Notes: generated by a model not told the origin, from the sequence alone. Positions 16,361-25,735 are shown, counted from the first letter of the stretch. The stretch: DNA of 64,000 bases from Thalassotalea piscium (GCF_030295935.1 NZ_AP027362.1:3410001-3474000), one strand, 5' to 3'. Made by a program: numbers and translations.

Positions 16361-18202
16361 ATGTTTAAAGCATTTTTGATATTATTAGCACTTATACCAA
16401 CCAGTATTTTCGCTTCCATAATTACTCATTCAGAAACAGAGTTAGCTAACACTCACTATATTTTTTCGATGAGTAATCAGCAGTACGGCCAACAATATCA
16501 AAATGTTATGTTTTTAATGCAAAACGGTGAATTAGATGAAGCTAAAAAAGCTCTCGCCTATTTATTAACTCAAAATCCTTATGATATTACTGCATTAGAT
16601 ATTTCAGGTAATATATTACTGGAAGAAAAAAAAATCCCTCAAGCTATAAATGCATTTCAACGCGTGTTGTCGTCGAAGCAATCGCCAGATATCATGGCAA
16701 AGTTAGGGGTTAGCTACTTACTTATTGAAGACATCAAAAATGCAAAGTTGTGGTTAACTCAGTCGTTATCATTGTCACCCAATAATGAATTAGCTTTACG
16801 CTATTTGGCTTGGATTGAAGAAAAGTCATTAAATCAAAGCATGCAGTTCCATTATATAAGTCAATTAGTAAAGCTGAGTTATAATAAAAAATCGCTTTAC
16901 GAATACCATTTACAATATTTAACCTTGTTAGTTGAAAACAACAATATTACAGCAGGATTAGATTTTATTGACAATAATAGAGAAAAGCTTGCTACTAGTG
17001 CCGATATAATTACTAAGAATATAAAATTAATTGAGATTGAGTTACTTCTAAAGGCTAATAAACTTTCATTAGCCAAAGACAAATTTAAGCAATACGCTGT
17101 ACCTAAAAAAGAAAGTGATAACGCGACTAACTACTCACTATTATCTGTTTTTTATTACGCTAGTTTAAAGGATTATAAAAAAGCAGAGTCGATTATAAAC
17201 AATCAGCTTTCAACAAATAATGCCGCAAAATCAATTGCAGAATATTCTTTTGCTAAAGTCTATTTTGATCATGGTAACTATCAAGCGGCTCATAATAAGC
17301 TTATCTCTCTATTAAACAATGAGTCTCAACTATATAATAAAATGAATTATATAGATGACATTGTCGCGAATTATTCTGCTCAGAGCCGTTATAGCGATGC
17401 CATCAAATTTTTAAAAGAGCAAATAGAGCAAAAACCAGAAATACCTCAATTTCAGCACCAATTAGCTGAATTATATATTTTATCTGGCCGGACTAAAGCC
17501 GCTAATACTCAATTAGAGAGTGTTATTGCTAACTTTCCTGATTATATTCCAAGCTATATTGTTAAGGCCCGTCAATTAACCAAACAAAAAGACCAGCAAG
17601 CTATCATTGACTTTTTTAAGTTAGCACTAGATAAACATCCCCAAGTAGCCGAATTATGGATAGACTATGCTGCTTTCCATTTTAATAACAATCAACCTGA
17701 GCAATCTTTACTTATATTAGAGAAGGCAGTTAGCGCAAATAAAGGTAATCCACAATTAACCTTTGAACTAGCTGCAATGTACGATAATCAAAATTTACGT
17801 AACAAGTCTGAGCCCCTCTATTTGAAAGTGTTACAAAATTATCCTGAATATTTACCTGCCCTAGATAATTTAGCGACTAATTACTTTATGTTAAACAAAC
17901 ATTTAGCTAATGCCGCAGTTCTAGCCAAACGTGCATTTTTATTAGCGCCTAATGATCCTTTTATTATTAATTTACGTGCTCAAGCACATATTTATGATCA
18001 AGAGAACCAACAAGCAATTGATCTAATTATGCCCGTTTTAGATAAGTTTCAGAACTCAGGTTTAGGTTACCTTTCATTGGCAAAAGCATATAGGGCGATA
18101 GAGAATGAGTCACTTGCTAAAGATTACTTAATTAAAGCTCTAGAAAATGATCTACCTACAGCATACAAAGAGCAGGCATTAAAAATAAAAAGCTCACTTT
18201 AA
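16361..18202 (+). CDS. Secreted tetratricopeptide-repeat protein
   Basis: 613 aa with an N-terminal signal peptide (about residues 1-18). From about residue 45 almost to the end it consists of TPR helical repeats: 'MQNGELDEAKKALAYLLTQNPYDITAL', 'IPQAINAFQRVL', 'AKLWLTQSLSLSPNNELAL', and more from 375-600. It is probably periplasmic and an interaction scaffold. The PEP-CTERM/exosortase systems include a TPR lipoprotein (PrsT), but this one lacks a lipobox Cys and is shorter, so orthology is not claimed. It starts on the base after the preceding stop; GGAGA in that gene's last codons is the likely ribosome-binding site. Confidence 0.8.
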   Translation: MFKAFLILLALIPTSIFASIITHSETELANTHYIFSMSNQQYGQQYQNVMFLMQNGELDEAKKALAYLLTQNPYDITALDISGNILLEEKKIPQAINAFQRVLSSKQSPDIMAKLGVSYLLIEDIKNAKLWLTQSLSLSPNNELALRYLAWIEEKSLNQSMQFHYISQLVKLSYNKKSLYEYHLQYLTLLVENNNITAGLDFIDNNREKLATSADIITKNIKLIEIELLLKANKLSLAKDKFKQYAVPKKESDNATNYSLLSVFYYASLKDYKKAESIINNQLSTNNAAKSIAEYSFAKVYFDHGNYQAAHNKLISLLNNESQLYNKMNYIDDIVANYSAQSRYSDAIKFLKEQIEQKPEIPQFQHQLAELYILSGRTKAANTQLESVIANFPDYIPSYIVKARQLTKQKDQQAIIDFFKLALDKHPQVAELWIDYAAFHFNNNQPEQSLLILEKAVSANKGNPQLTFELAAMYDNQNLRNKSEPLYLKVLQNYPEYLPALDNLATNYFMLNKHLANAAVLAKRAFLLAPNDPFIINLRAQAHIYDQENQQAIDLIMPVLDKFQNSGLGYLSLAKAYRAIENESLAKDYLIKALENDLPTAYKEQALKIKSSL

Positions 18203-18375
18203 TGTTTTATACCAATTGAAAGAGTCTAGGACGTGTTTGGTCTTTAACCAAGTTATCAAAACAATGTCAGCGAAAATTTACCTGCATCCACTATACAACA
18301 TGGGGTTTGCATTACTTAAGCAGCTAATTTAAGGCTGCAAAAGTAATGCTGGCAAGTAACAGTGCACAAATATTA

Positions 18376-20412
18376 CTATTTTTGACTGGTTCTATATTTT
18401 TCAAACCATGCAAGCGTGTGCTCTATTTTAGTGATCATGCGTGATGGTTTAGCCGCTATCCCATGATAAGAGTCAGGTACTTTCACTAGTACTGTATCAA
18501 TTTTTCTTAATTTCAGCGCTTGATAATACTGTTCAGTTTGCGCCATAGGCGTGCGCAGGTCTTTTTCGCCGGTAATTAACATTGTTGGTGTCGTTACATT
18601 ACCTACTAATGACATTGGCGAACGTTTCCAGTAGTGTTCAACATGATCCCAAGGCATACCTGGAAATTGAGTTGGTATTTGACCTAAGCCACTATCTGCA
18701 GTTAATACTTTACTTAACCAATTAATTACCGGCTTAGCCACTACAGCAGCAGAAAAGCGATCTGTTAACCCAATAGCATAAGCGGTTGCTATACCGCCAG
18801 CAGAACCACCTGCGATAAATAAGTTTTTATCATCAATAAAACCAAGGTCGATCATGGCATTAACACCAGAGTCATGATCAGCGAAATCTTCTACTGAGCT
18901 ATATTTATACTTCAACAGCATAGCAAAACGTTCACCATATGAGCTACTGCCCCGGTGGTTATTATAAAAAACAACATAACCTTGGGCAGCAAAACGCTGA
19001 AGCTCTGCTGAGAAATGCGGGCCGTAAGCCAAATGAGGACCGCCATGAATTTCTAATATCAGTGGATATTTTTTCTTAGGATCAAAGTTAGGTGGTGTAA
19101 TGTACCAGCCTTGAATAGGTTCGCCATCAAATGCCGATTTATAGTTAACTTCATGTACTTTACCTAACGTTTTATGCGCTAATAAATCGTCATTTAACTG
19201 AGTTAACACTGATGCTTTTTTGCTGCTGTCAATCACAGCAACATCAGCTGGACTAGACGCATTGCCATAGGTATATGCCATCTTGCCACTTGTTGAAGCA
19301 GTATAGCTTCCACTGATATAAGGACGACCTAAAGTAGTACCAGAAAGTGTATCAGTTAAGTCTTTAATCTTGCCTTTAGTTGTAATAGTTGCCAGTTTAC
19401 GCTTACCAAAGTCATCATAACTGAACGCTAAACTCGTATTAGACAACCACTGCTGATCACGTACAGAGCGATCAAAGTCTTTGGTGATTTCTGAAATCTT
19501 TTTTGTTTTCCAATCCATAATATGTAACTTAGCATTACGATATGGGTTTAACTCATTGGAACCCGCTAAAAATGAGAGTTTTTTACCGTTTTCAGAAAAA
19601 ACTGGATTGTATTCTTTACCCGGCGACGAAGTGAGTTCAATTAACTCACCAGTAGCAACTTGTACCTGATATAAATTCCCTTCTAAGCGTTTGTATTCCC
19701 AGTCTTGTTGTCTATTAGCAGAGAAGACAATCGCAGTACTGTCATGACTCCAAGCTAATGTTCCTTGGTGATGATAACTGTCATGCGTTAATTGACGTGG
19801 CGTACCACCTTCACTAGGTATTACAAATATTTGCTGATAACCCGGCTGAATCAGCCCTTTACCGTCAGCTTGATAGTAAGCTTGGTCAATCACAATAACA
19901 GGTTTATTCCACTTAGCACCCTTTGGTTTTTTCGGCATTTTAGCGATAACCGTTGGCTCTTCTTGTACTTTTTGCGTAAATGCTAACCACTTTCCATCTG
20001 GCGACCAGGTTAAGTTTGAAATCTTTGTTTGTAGCTGGCTCACTAAAGCCGTTTTATTCTCTTTTAAATAATGAACATGAATTTGGTGGCTACCTGTTAA
20101 ATTACTAACAAAGGCGATTTTTTTACCATCAGCAGACCAGCGAGGTTGCGAGTATTGTTTGTCATCAGAAAATAACGGTAATTGCTGTTGCGATTTAACA
20201 TCAATTAACCACAAGTTACTATTTTTCCCATCGGTCATTATATCATTTGAGTTTCTAATATAGACCACTTGAGTTCCATCGGGTGATATTTGAGGATCGC
20301 TAGCATATTCCAATGAAAATATATCTTCGGCAGTAAATAGTTCATCAGCAAACACAGCAAGAGATGAAATAGATAAAACCAAAACCATGAAAAAGCGAGA
20401 TAATAAATACAT
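18376..20412 (-). CDS. S9-family prolyl oligopeptidase/acylaminoacyl peptidase
   Basis: 678 aa with a signal peptide (residues 1-22, ending VFA), so periplasmic or secreted. Residues about 30-400 form a PD40/WD40-like beta-propeller ('ASDPQISPDGTQVVYIRN', 'YSQPRWSADGKKIAFVSN'). The C-terminal alpha/beta hydrolase has the nucleophile 'GGSAGG', Asp in 'GEKDLRTPM' and His in 'DSYHGI'. It releases dipeptides or acyl-amino acids from oligopeptides. It is a single gene on the minus strand; the gap downstream holds a remnant of a repeat end. Confidence 0.93.
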   Translation of the reverse strand: MYLLSRFFMVLVLSISSLAVFADELFTAEDIFSLEYASDPQISPDGTQVVYIRNSNDIMTDGKNSNLWLIDVKSQQQLPLFSDDKQYSQPRWSADGKKIAFVSNLTGSHQIHVHYLKENKTALVSQLQTKISNLTWSPDGKWLAFTQKVQEEPTVIAKMPKKPKGAKWNKPVIVIDQAYYQADGKGLIQPGYQQIFVIPSEGGTPRQLTHDSYHHQGTLAWSHDSTAIVFSANRQQDWEYKRLEGNLYQVQVATGELIELTSSPGKEYNPVFSENGKKLSFLAGSNELNPYRNAKLHIMDWKTKKISEITKDFDRSVRDQQWLSNTSLAFSYDDFGKRKLATITTKGKIKDLTDTLSGTTLGRPYISGSYTASTSGKMAYTYGNASSPADVAVIDSSKKASVLTQLNDDLLAHKTLGKVHEVNYKSAFDGEPIQGWYITPPNFDPKKKYPLILEIHGGPHLAYGPHFSAELQRFAAQGYVVFYNNHRGSSSYGERFAMLLKYKYSSVEDFADHDSGVNAMIDLGFIDDKNLFIAGGSAGGIATAYAIGLTDRFSAAVVAKPVINWLSKVLTADSGLGQIPTQFPGMPWDHVEHYWKRSPMSLVGNVTTPTMLITGEKDLRTPMAQTEQYYQALKLRKIDTVLVKVPDSYHGIAAKPSRMITKIEHTLAWFEKYRTSQK

Positions 20413-20577
20413 AGTTAGACCTTAAAAAAGTGAGTTTTAATTTACTCACACTTTGAGTGATTAATAACAGTGATTGTATACAATTAAAAAGGAAATGGCA
20501 CCTTGATCTAGGCATATAACGTTAATATTGACCTAACAGCTTACTATTAACGTTTGGTATAAATCGGTAGGAATAAA

Positions 20578-20970
20578 TTAGCGATGCAGCAACAAAGACT
20601 GCTGCTCTTTCTTGCTCATGTTACTCACTACTAAATTAAATGAATTATCTATCATACGCTCTATTTCGCCTGAAGGAATTGAACCGTCTAAAATAACCGT
20701 GTTCCAAGTAGCTTTATTCATATGATAGCCGGGGATCACCGATGGAAATATATCACGTAGCATTATAGCTTCATCAGGATCACACTTAAGGTTAACGCAA
20801 TAGTGCCCTGCCATTTTGCCACCAGTATTTTTTTCATTTCCTGTGCCTAATGACAAGGTGGCGAACATTTTATGCTTAACCTTGAATACTTTAACGTCGT
20901 CTCCAAAAGGGAAGTAAATTGAGCTTTCAGGCTTTCCTAATATATATTGCTCTGTTGTTAATTGATTCAT
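20578..20970 (-). CDS. MmcQ/YjbR-family DNA-binding-like protein
   Basis: 130 aa. The family pattern is clear: 'KPESSIYFPFGDDVKVFKVKHKMFATLS', 'VNLKCDPDEAIMLRDIFPSVIPGYHMNKATWNTVILDG' and 'MIDNSFNLVVSNMSKKEQ'. YjbR proteins have a CyaY-like double-wing fold; the DNA-binding label is structural inference and the cellular role is unknown. It is monocistronic. The intergenic region upstream of its start is AT-rich with no recognisable operator. Confidence 0.88.
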   Translation of the reverse strand: MNQLTTEQYILGKPESSIYFPFGDDVKVFKVKHKMFATLSLGTGNEKNTGGKMAGHYCVNLKCDPDEAIMLRDIFPSVIPGYHMNKATWNTVILDGSIPSGEIERMIDNSFNLVVSNMSKKEQQSLLLHR

Positions 20971-21120
20971 TATTTTATTGAGTTAGTGGTTTAAATCTAT
21001 TGAGTGTAGTACTAACACTGTGCTTTTTGCCAGTTTACATAGCAAAGAGGCAGCGACAGAAAAAGATAACGCAACTAAAAAGGAGCCTCAGCCCCTTTTT
21101 AAATTTATAGAATGCGTAGA

Positions 21121-23241
21121 TTAAAAGCTATAACTAACCTCAGCCCAAGCACTAACTCCTTCACTCGGTAAACGCTGCATTACGCCTATTTCTGTATTTT
21201 TAACTCTATTATAACCACCTAAGTGATGACGATAGTCTTTATCAAAAATGTTGTCTACACCTGCGCGTACAGTTAACGCTGAGCTTAAATAGTAATTCAT
21301 ATTCAAATTAACCAAACCATAACCTGCCGTTACTTTTTCTTGGTTAGTTATTGATACATCGTCTTGCTTAGCTGCTAATACTAATTCAAGATTTACTAAC
21401 CATTGGTCGGCACTATAGCGTCCAGTTAAGCGGGTATTTAACGGCGCTACTCGATAAAGGTTATCATTTATATCTCGTCGCTCCCCTTTAACATAGCTTG
21501 CTACACCAAAAAGCTCTATATGCTCGTTAAGTTGATAATTCCAATTAACATCAGCACCATAGAGTTCTGCGTCTACGTTAGTGAACTTAAGTGGATTGTC
21601 GTCTCCAGACATCATTTTAGCCATCATTCTTGCCGACATATCCATCATGGTAAGTGGCGCACCTTGAATGTAGTTATCTATTCGTTGATAAAATACTTGT
21701 GGTGCAATCATTAAGCCTTCTATCTGATAGCTTAGCCCTAGGTTACTTTGGTAAGCTGTTTCTGCATCAAGATCAATATTGCCAATATAAGTATTACCAT
21801 CAGCTAACCCACCAGTTGACTCCATTGGTGTCCATAAGTAGCGTTCTTGATAAGTCGGTGCTCTGCTTTTTATACCTACCCCTACATTGAGTGATGTGCT
21901 TTTAGAGAGCACTGTTTCGATATTTAGTGCCACATCAACTAAACTGTCTGACTGTGACCTATCTGAAGTATTAAAGTTGTTTCGTAATTCCTTTGCCATT
22001 GCTGCCATTTGTGGCATTGGCATCATCACCATCGAAGTGGCCACCTCGTCAGCATTAGCGCTAATGTGTTTAACACGCATACCAAGTTGTACTTGTGTAT
22101 GATCAAACTGTTGCTGCCATTGCGCATAAATACCTACTCTATCGTCAACCACATTATTAAAGTTAACCACTTCAAACATCATATTATTTGGGTTAGTGAT
22201 AACCGAGTCATGTTTCGCCGTGTAGCCATCTGCTCCAAAAAGCAATTCTCCAAATGTGAAGGTTTTTGATAACTTCACGTTAAAATCGACAGTTTCAGCA
22301 ACAGCATTATTACGGCGGTATTTACTCGGATCACCGTTATAACGCATTAGAAAATTAGTCATACCATGGTCTGCGTCAGTAAAGCCTAGTGCCCAATTTA
22401 CCTGCCACTTGTTAACAAAAAACTCGCCATCAAGCGCTACTCTATGACTAAAAATGTACTCAATATCCATTGGTAGTGCAGGAGTACCCGAGTCTTGAGT
22501 GTCTGTATAGTGATAGCTAAACCCAAGCTCTAAGTCATCATTATTGTATCGTATGTCTGTGCCCATTTGACGTTTAGCATAAGCTGTAGGTGCTACGGTT
22601 TGCTTATTTCCCGTTTCAAAGTCATCACCCGATTGAAGGTTGACATACGCCATTGCAGCAAGCTGTTTTTTCCCCAAATTTACTACCGCTGACAAGGTAT
22701 CTGCACTGTTATTGCTACGATAGCCCGCTTGCATGTCGCCCGATATCAATTGCGAATCACTTTCGCTAAACTCGGCTTTACGCATATGCACATCAATTGC
22801 ACCAGCAATTGTACTCATACCTGCAGACACAGGTGCAACACCACGATAGACGGTCATTGACTCAACAATTAATGGCGTTGAATAACTCAACGGAGTGTCC
22901 ATTGCATTAGGGCCGGCCCCAATTACTGGGTGACCATCAAGTGCGATAGCAAGGCGGTCGCCATAAAGTCCTCGATATTGTGCAATACCTGTTACAGGAC
23001 CATTTTTATTAATATTAGCGCCAGGCACAGTCGCGAGCCAACTGGCTAAATCTGGCTCACTGGTTTTGCCAACAGCAATGCCTTTATTATCAATAAGCCC
23101 TTGATGGCGTTGATGAGTGATCGTAATTACGTCTAAATCTTCTGAATTAGCATCGTTTGCATAAACAGGAGAAGAAAGCACGCACGAAGTAAATAAAATA
23201 GCATTAACAGCCAGTGTGCTAGGTTTTAATAAAAATTGCAT
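21121..23241 (-). CDS. TonB-dependent outer-membrane receptor, Met-rich (OprC/NosA-like?)
   Basis: 706 aa. The signal peptide (1-28) is followed by a plug domain from about residue 40: 'EPDLASWLATVPGANINKNGPVTGIAQYRGLYGDRLAIALDGHPV' and 'MTVYRGVAPVSAGMSTIAGAIDV', then a 22-strand barrel ending in the C-terminal 'EVSYSF' (terminal Phe). Two loop segments are very Met-rich (about residues 401-415, 'MVMMPMPQMAAMAKEL', and about 529-545, 'MMDMSARMMAKMMSG'). This, with the plug sequence, suggests a copper receptor of the OprC/NosA type; no Fur box is seen upstream. Start region: an FNR-like box and a 21-bp palindrome lie 100-150 nt upstream. Confidence 0.85.
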   Translation of the reverse strand: MQFLLKPSTLAVNAILFTSCVLSSPVYANDANSEDLDVITITHQRHQGLIDNKGIAVGKTSEPDLASWLATVPGANINKNGPVTGIAQYRGLYGDRLAIALDGHPVIGAGPNAMDTPLSYSTPLIVESMTVYRGVAPVSAGMSTIAGAIDVHMRKAEFSESDSQLISGDMQAGYRSNNSADTLSAVVNLGKKQLAAMAYVNLQSGDDFETGNKQTVAPTAYAKRQMGTDIRYNNDDLELGFSYHYTDTQDSGTPALPMDIEYIFSHRVALDGEFFVNKWQVNWALGFTDADHGMTNFLMRYNGDPSKYRRNNAVAETVDFNVKLSKTFTFGELLFGADGYTAKHDSVITNPNNMMFEVVNFNNVVDDRVGIYAQWQQQFDHTQVQLGMRVKHISANADEVATSMVMMPMPQMAAMAKELRNNFNTSDRSQSDSLVDVALNIETVLSKSTSLNVGVGIKSRAPTYQERYLWTPMESTGGLADGNTYIGNIDLDAETAYQSNLGLSYQIEGLMIAPQVFYQRIDNYIQGAPLTMMDMSARMMAKMMSGDDNPLKFTNVDAELYGADVNWNYQLNEHIELFGVASYVKGERRDINDNLYRVAPLNTRLTGRYSADQWLVNLELVLAAKQDDVSITNQEKVTAGYGLVNLNMNYYLSSALTVRAGVDNIFDKDYRHHLGGYNRVKNTEIGVMQRLPSEGVSAWAEVSYSF

Positions 23242-23340
23242 AAAAGCGCCTATAAAATGAAGATAAACAAATATGTTAGTTCAAATAAATTGGCGTTATT
23301 TTGGCGACTAAATTAGTAACAAACAAAGCAAAAACAAAGA

Positions 23341-23361
23341 ACTGCGACATATTGTCGCAGT
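23341..23361. promoter_or_regulatory. 21-bp perfect palindrome, possible operator
   Basis: The 9-bp arms ACTGCGACA and TGTCGCAGT are exact reverse complements around a TAT spacer. The site lies 100 nt upstream of the TonB receptor start and 153 nt upstream of the divergent protease gene. It has no T-run, so an operator is more likely than a terminator. The cognate regulator is unknown. Confidence 0.55.
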
Positions 23362-23376
23362 ACTCATAGCACTTTG

Positions 23377-23390
23377 TTGATACAGGTCAA
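23377..23390. promoter_or_regulatory. FNR/CRP-family binding site
   Basis: TTGATACAGGTCAA matches the FNR consensus TTGAT-N4-ATCAA at 9 of 10 positions. For the minus-strand receptor, an FNR site centred here would put a class II start point about 40 nt away, overlapping the palindrome at 23341-23361. Anaerobic induction would fit NosA/OprC-type receptors. Confidence 0.55.
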
Positions 23391-23513
23391 TTTACAATAA
23401 ATTTAGGGCGTGTTTGCAGACAAATAAAAAATATTACAAGTAAATTAGGATAATGGATGACAAATGAATTCACAATGGCACAATAAAGCTCACGGTTATT
23501 TTAAGGATATTAA

Positions 23514-24767
23514 ATGAAAGGTGTGATTACCATTGTGCTACTAGCGTTCAGTTTTGTTAGTAGCGCAGATGAGCAAGCTGAAGCAATTTTTAAACAATTA
23601 GCCCCTTCGCTTTACCAAATTCGATTAATAGACAAAGCAAGTGGCGAAAAATCAAGTATAGGTTCAGGCTTTCAAATAACAGCTCAAGGACTAATTGCTA
23701 CCAATTATCATGTTATTTCTGGTTATGCCCGCTACCCACAAAAATATAACATTGAGTATTTAGATCACCTTGGCAACAAGTCTCAATTAACACTTGAAAG
23801 CGTTGATGTCATTAACGATTTAGCTATAGTAAAGCGCGAAGTTACTCAAGACATGCCTTTTTTTGATATTGCTGAAACTGTTCCAACTAAAGGCGAAGAG
23901 CTTTATTCATTAGGTAACCCACATGATTTAGGCATGATAGTTGTGCCTGGTACATATAATGGATTAAAAAAAGAATCTTTTAACGATAAAATACATTTTA
24001 CCGGCTCAGTTAACTCAGGCATGAGCGGCGGGCCTGTAGTAAATAAAAATGCACAAGTAGTTGGTGTTAATGTAGCAACCTCAGGCAACCAAATAGGTTT
24101 TCTCGTACCGCACGACAAGCTGGTTAATTTGTTCGAACAATTTAAACAGCAACCTCCTGAAAGTATTGAACAGCAAATGGCTCAGCAACTAAAAGCTAAC
24201 CAAAAGAAGTTAATTTCAGAGCTGTTATCAAACGAATGGCAACTAAAGGAGCTAGGTGAAGCATTAATTCCAACCATTAACGTACCTTATATTCGCTGCT
24301 GGGGCGATTCAAACGCTGACAAGAGCGATGCATTAGTCATGGTGGCTGTGGCTAATTGTAGCCTTGAAGAAGACACATACATTGAAGGTAACTTTCTCAC
24401 AGGTTCAATTGAAATGGAATTTCGTTATATGAAATCGCTTAAACTAGGGCCAACAAAATTCTATCGTTTATACCAAAATCAAATTTCACGAGTTATGCCT
24501 GGTAATAAAGCAACAAAAGATGATGTGACAGAGTTTCAATGTCAGCATGATCTTGTAATGCCAACACACCAAAACATTAATAATAAATCTATTTTTTGTG
24601 TGAGAGCCTATAAAGACTTTCCAAAACTTTACGACGTTTTATATCTAGGTATTTCAGTAGACAAAGACCAACAAGCACTAATTAGTCACTTTACAGTGTC
24701 AGGTGTCGCTCAAGATTCCGTACAAGCTTTCACTAAGCAATTTATGGAGTCTGTGTCATGGAAATAA
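23514..24767 (+). CDS. Secreted trypsin-like serine protease (S1C) without PDZ
   Basis: 417 aa with a short signal peptide (residues 1-18, ending SSA). The chymotrypsin-like domain covers about 20-220: 'SIGSGFQITAQGLIATNYHVISG' (catalytic His), 'VINDLAIVK' (Asp), and 'FTGSVNSGMSGGPVVNKNAQVVGVN' (Ser in SGMSGGP). The remaining 200 residues are not a PDZ domain and are not recognised; they contain several Cys ('IRCWGDSNADKSDAL', 'VANCSL', 'FQCQH'). The 3' end overlaps the FHA-domain gene by 10 nt, indicating a functional pair in which the protease acts in the periplasm. Confidence 0.85.
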   Translation: MKGVITIVLLAFSFVSSADEQAEAIFKQLAPSLYQIRLIDKASGEKSSIGSGFQITAQGLIATNYHVISGYARYPQKYNIEYLDHLGNKSQLTLESVDVINDLAIVKREVTQDMPFFDIAETVPTKGEELYSLGNPHDLGMIVVPGTYNGLKKESFNDKIHFTGSVNSGMSGGPVVNKNAQVVGVNVATSGNQIGFLVPHDKLVNLFEQFKQQPPESIEQQMAQQLKANQKKLISELLSNEWQLKELGEALIPTINVPYIRCWGDSNADKSDALVMVAVANCSLEEDTYIEGNFLTGSIEMEFRYMKSLKLGPTKFYRLYQNQISRVMPGNKATKDDVTEFQCQHDLVMPTHQNINNKSIFCVRAYKDFPKLYDVLYLGISVDKDQQALISHFTVSGVAQDSVQAFTKQFMESVSWK

Positions 24768-25717
24768 TTATTGAAGAAATTAACCGCGGACATAAACTTA
24801 TTGGTCGCCATAAATTTTCCAGTGATCATATTGCTATTGGTCGTGGCTACCATAACGATATTATAGTGTCTGATCCTCACGTGTGCGCTGAGCATATTTC
24901 AATAGATTTTGATGGCGAAAACTGGACAGTTCTAGACAAAAACTCAGTAAATGGCAGCTTTTTGGACGATGGTAAAAAGCTCGCCCATGGCCACATTATT
25001 CGCTCTGGTGATATTATTAGCTTAGGGCAAAGCCAAATTAGGGTTGTTTTCCCTAACCATCCAGTGTCACCAAGCGCAACGTTAAGCCCTTTTGAAAGCC
25101 TTATTAATTTAGCACGGCATCCATTAGCATTAACAGCAAGTATTGGCTTGTTTGCATGTATAGTTGCATGGACAATTTTTTTAAACAACCCTAAAGAAAT
25201 GAGTTTTACTCAGTTACTTGTGCCTGCAATCAGCATGACCTTGATGTTTTTACTTTGGCCGGCATTAGTTTCATTAATTTCGCATTTAACTAAACACGAC
25301 GCACGTGTACTTACGCAGTTTGGCGTTTCCTTTATTATTTATAATATTAGCTGGGTCATCGATTTTATTGAAACGTTGGTAAGCTTTAATACCTCAAGTA
25401 GTTTTGTTTTAATGCCATTGCTAACCCTGCTACCGGTATCACTCGCATTCTGTTTGTTCTGGTTAAACTGTTATATTGGCTTCCACATGAGCGCTAAACG
25501 CAGAACGGTTGTTGCTGCTAGCTTAACCGTGTTATTGTTTGGGGGTAGTTATTTAATTCAACTAAGTAAACAACCAGACTTTACCGTAAAGCCTCAGTTC
25601 AATAATGTATTAATGACACCTAACTTTATATTCGCGCCAAGTAGCGATGTAGATAGCTTTATTCAAAAATCAAACAAGTTATTTGAAAAAGCAGACAGTA
25701 AAGTTGACGATGAATAG
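24758..25717 (+). CDS. FHA-domain integral membrane protein
   Basis: 319 aa. An N-terminal FHA domain (about 15-95) has the phosphothreonine-binding motifs 'IAIGRGYHNDIIVSDPHVCAEHISI' and 'DKNSVNGSFLDDGKKL', then five predicted membrane helices from about residue 117 to 275 and a 45-residue hydrophilic tail. With a cytosolic FHA domain and five helices the tail would be periplasmic, on the same side as the protease. The start overlaps the protease end by 10 nt. A strong terminator follows, so this is a two-gene operon. Its kinase partner is unknown. Confidence 0.85.
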   Translation: MEIIIEEINRGHKLIGRHKFSSDHIAIGRGYHNDIIVSDPHVCAEHISIDFDGENWTVLDKNSVNGSFLDDGKKLAHGHIIRSGDIISLGQSQIRVVFPNHPVSPSATLSPFESLINLARHPLALTASIGLFACIVAWTIFLNNPKEMSFTQLLVPAISMTLMFLLWPALVSLISHLTKHDARVLTQFGVSFIIYNISWVIDFIETLVSFNTSSSFVLMPLLTLLPVSLAFCLFWLNCYIGFHMSAKRRTVVAASLTVLLFGGSYLIQLSKQPDFTVKPQFNNVLMTPNFIFAPSSDVDSFIQKSNKLFEKADSKVDDE

Positions 25718-25735
25718 AAATAGGTATTAAAAACT

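Noticed and set aside
16361-18202. Assigning the TPR protein as PrsT
   Set aside because: PrsT is a longer lipoprotein; this protein lacks a lipobox Cys and no exosortase gene is in the window.
23341-23361. Palindrome as a terminator
   Set aside because: No T-run on either side, and it lies between the starts of two divergent genes rather than after a stop; more like an operator.
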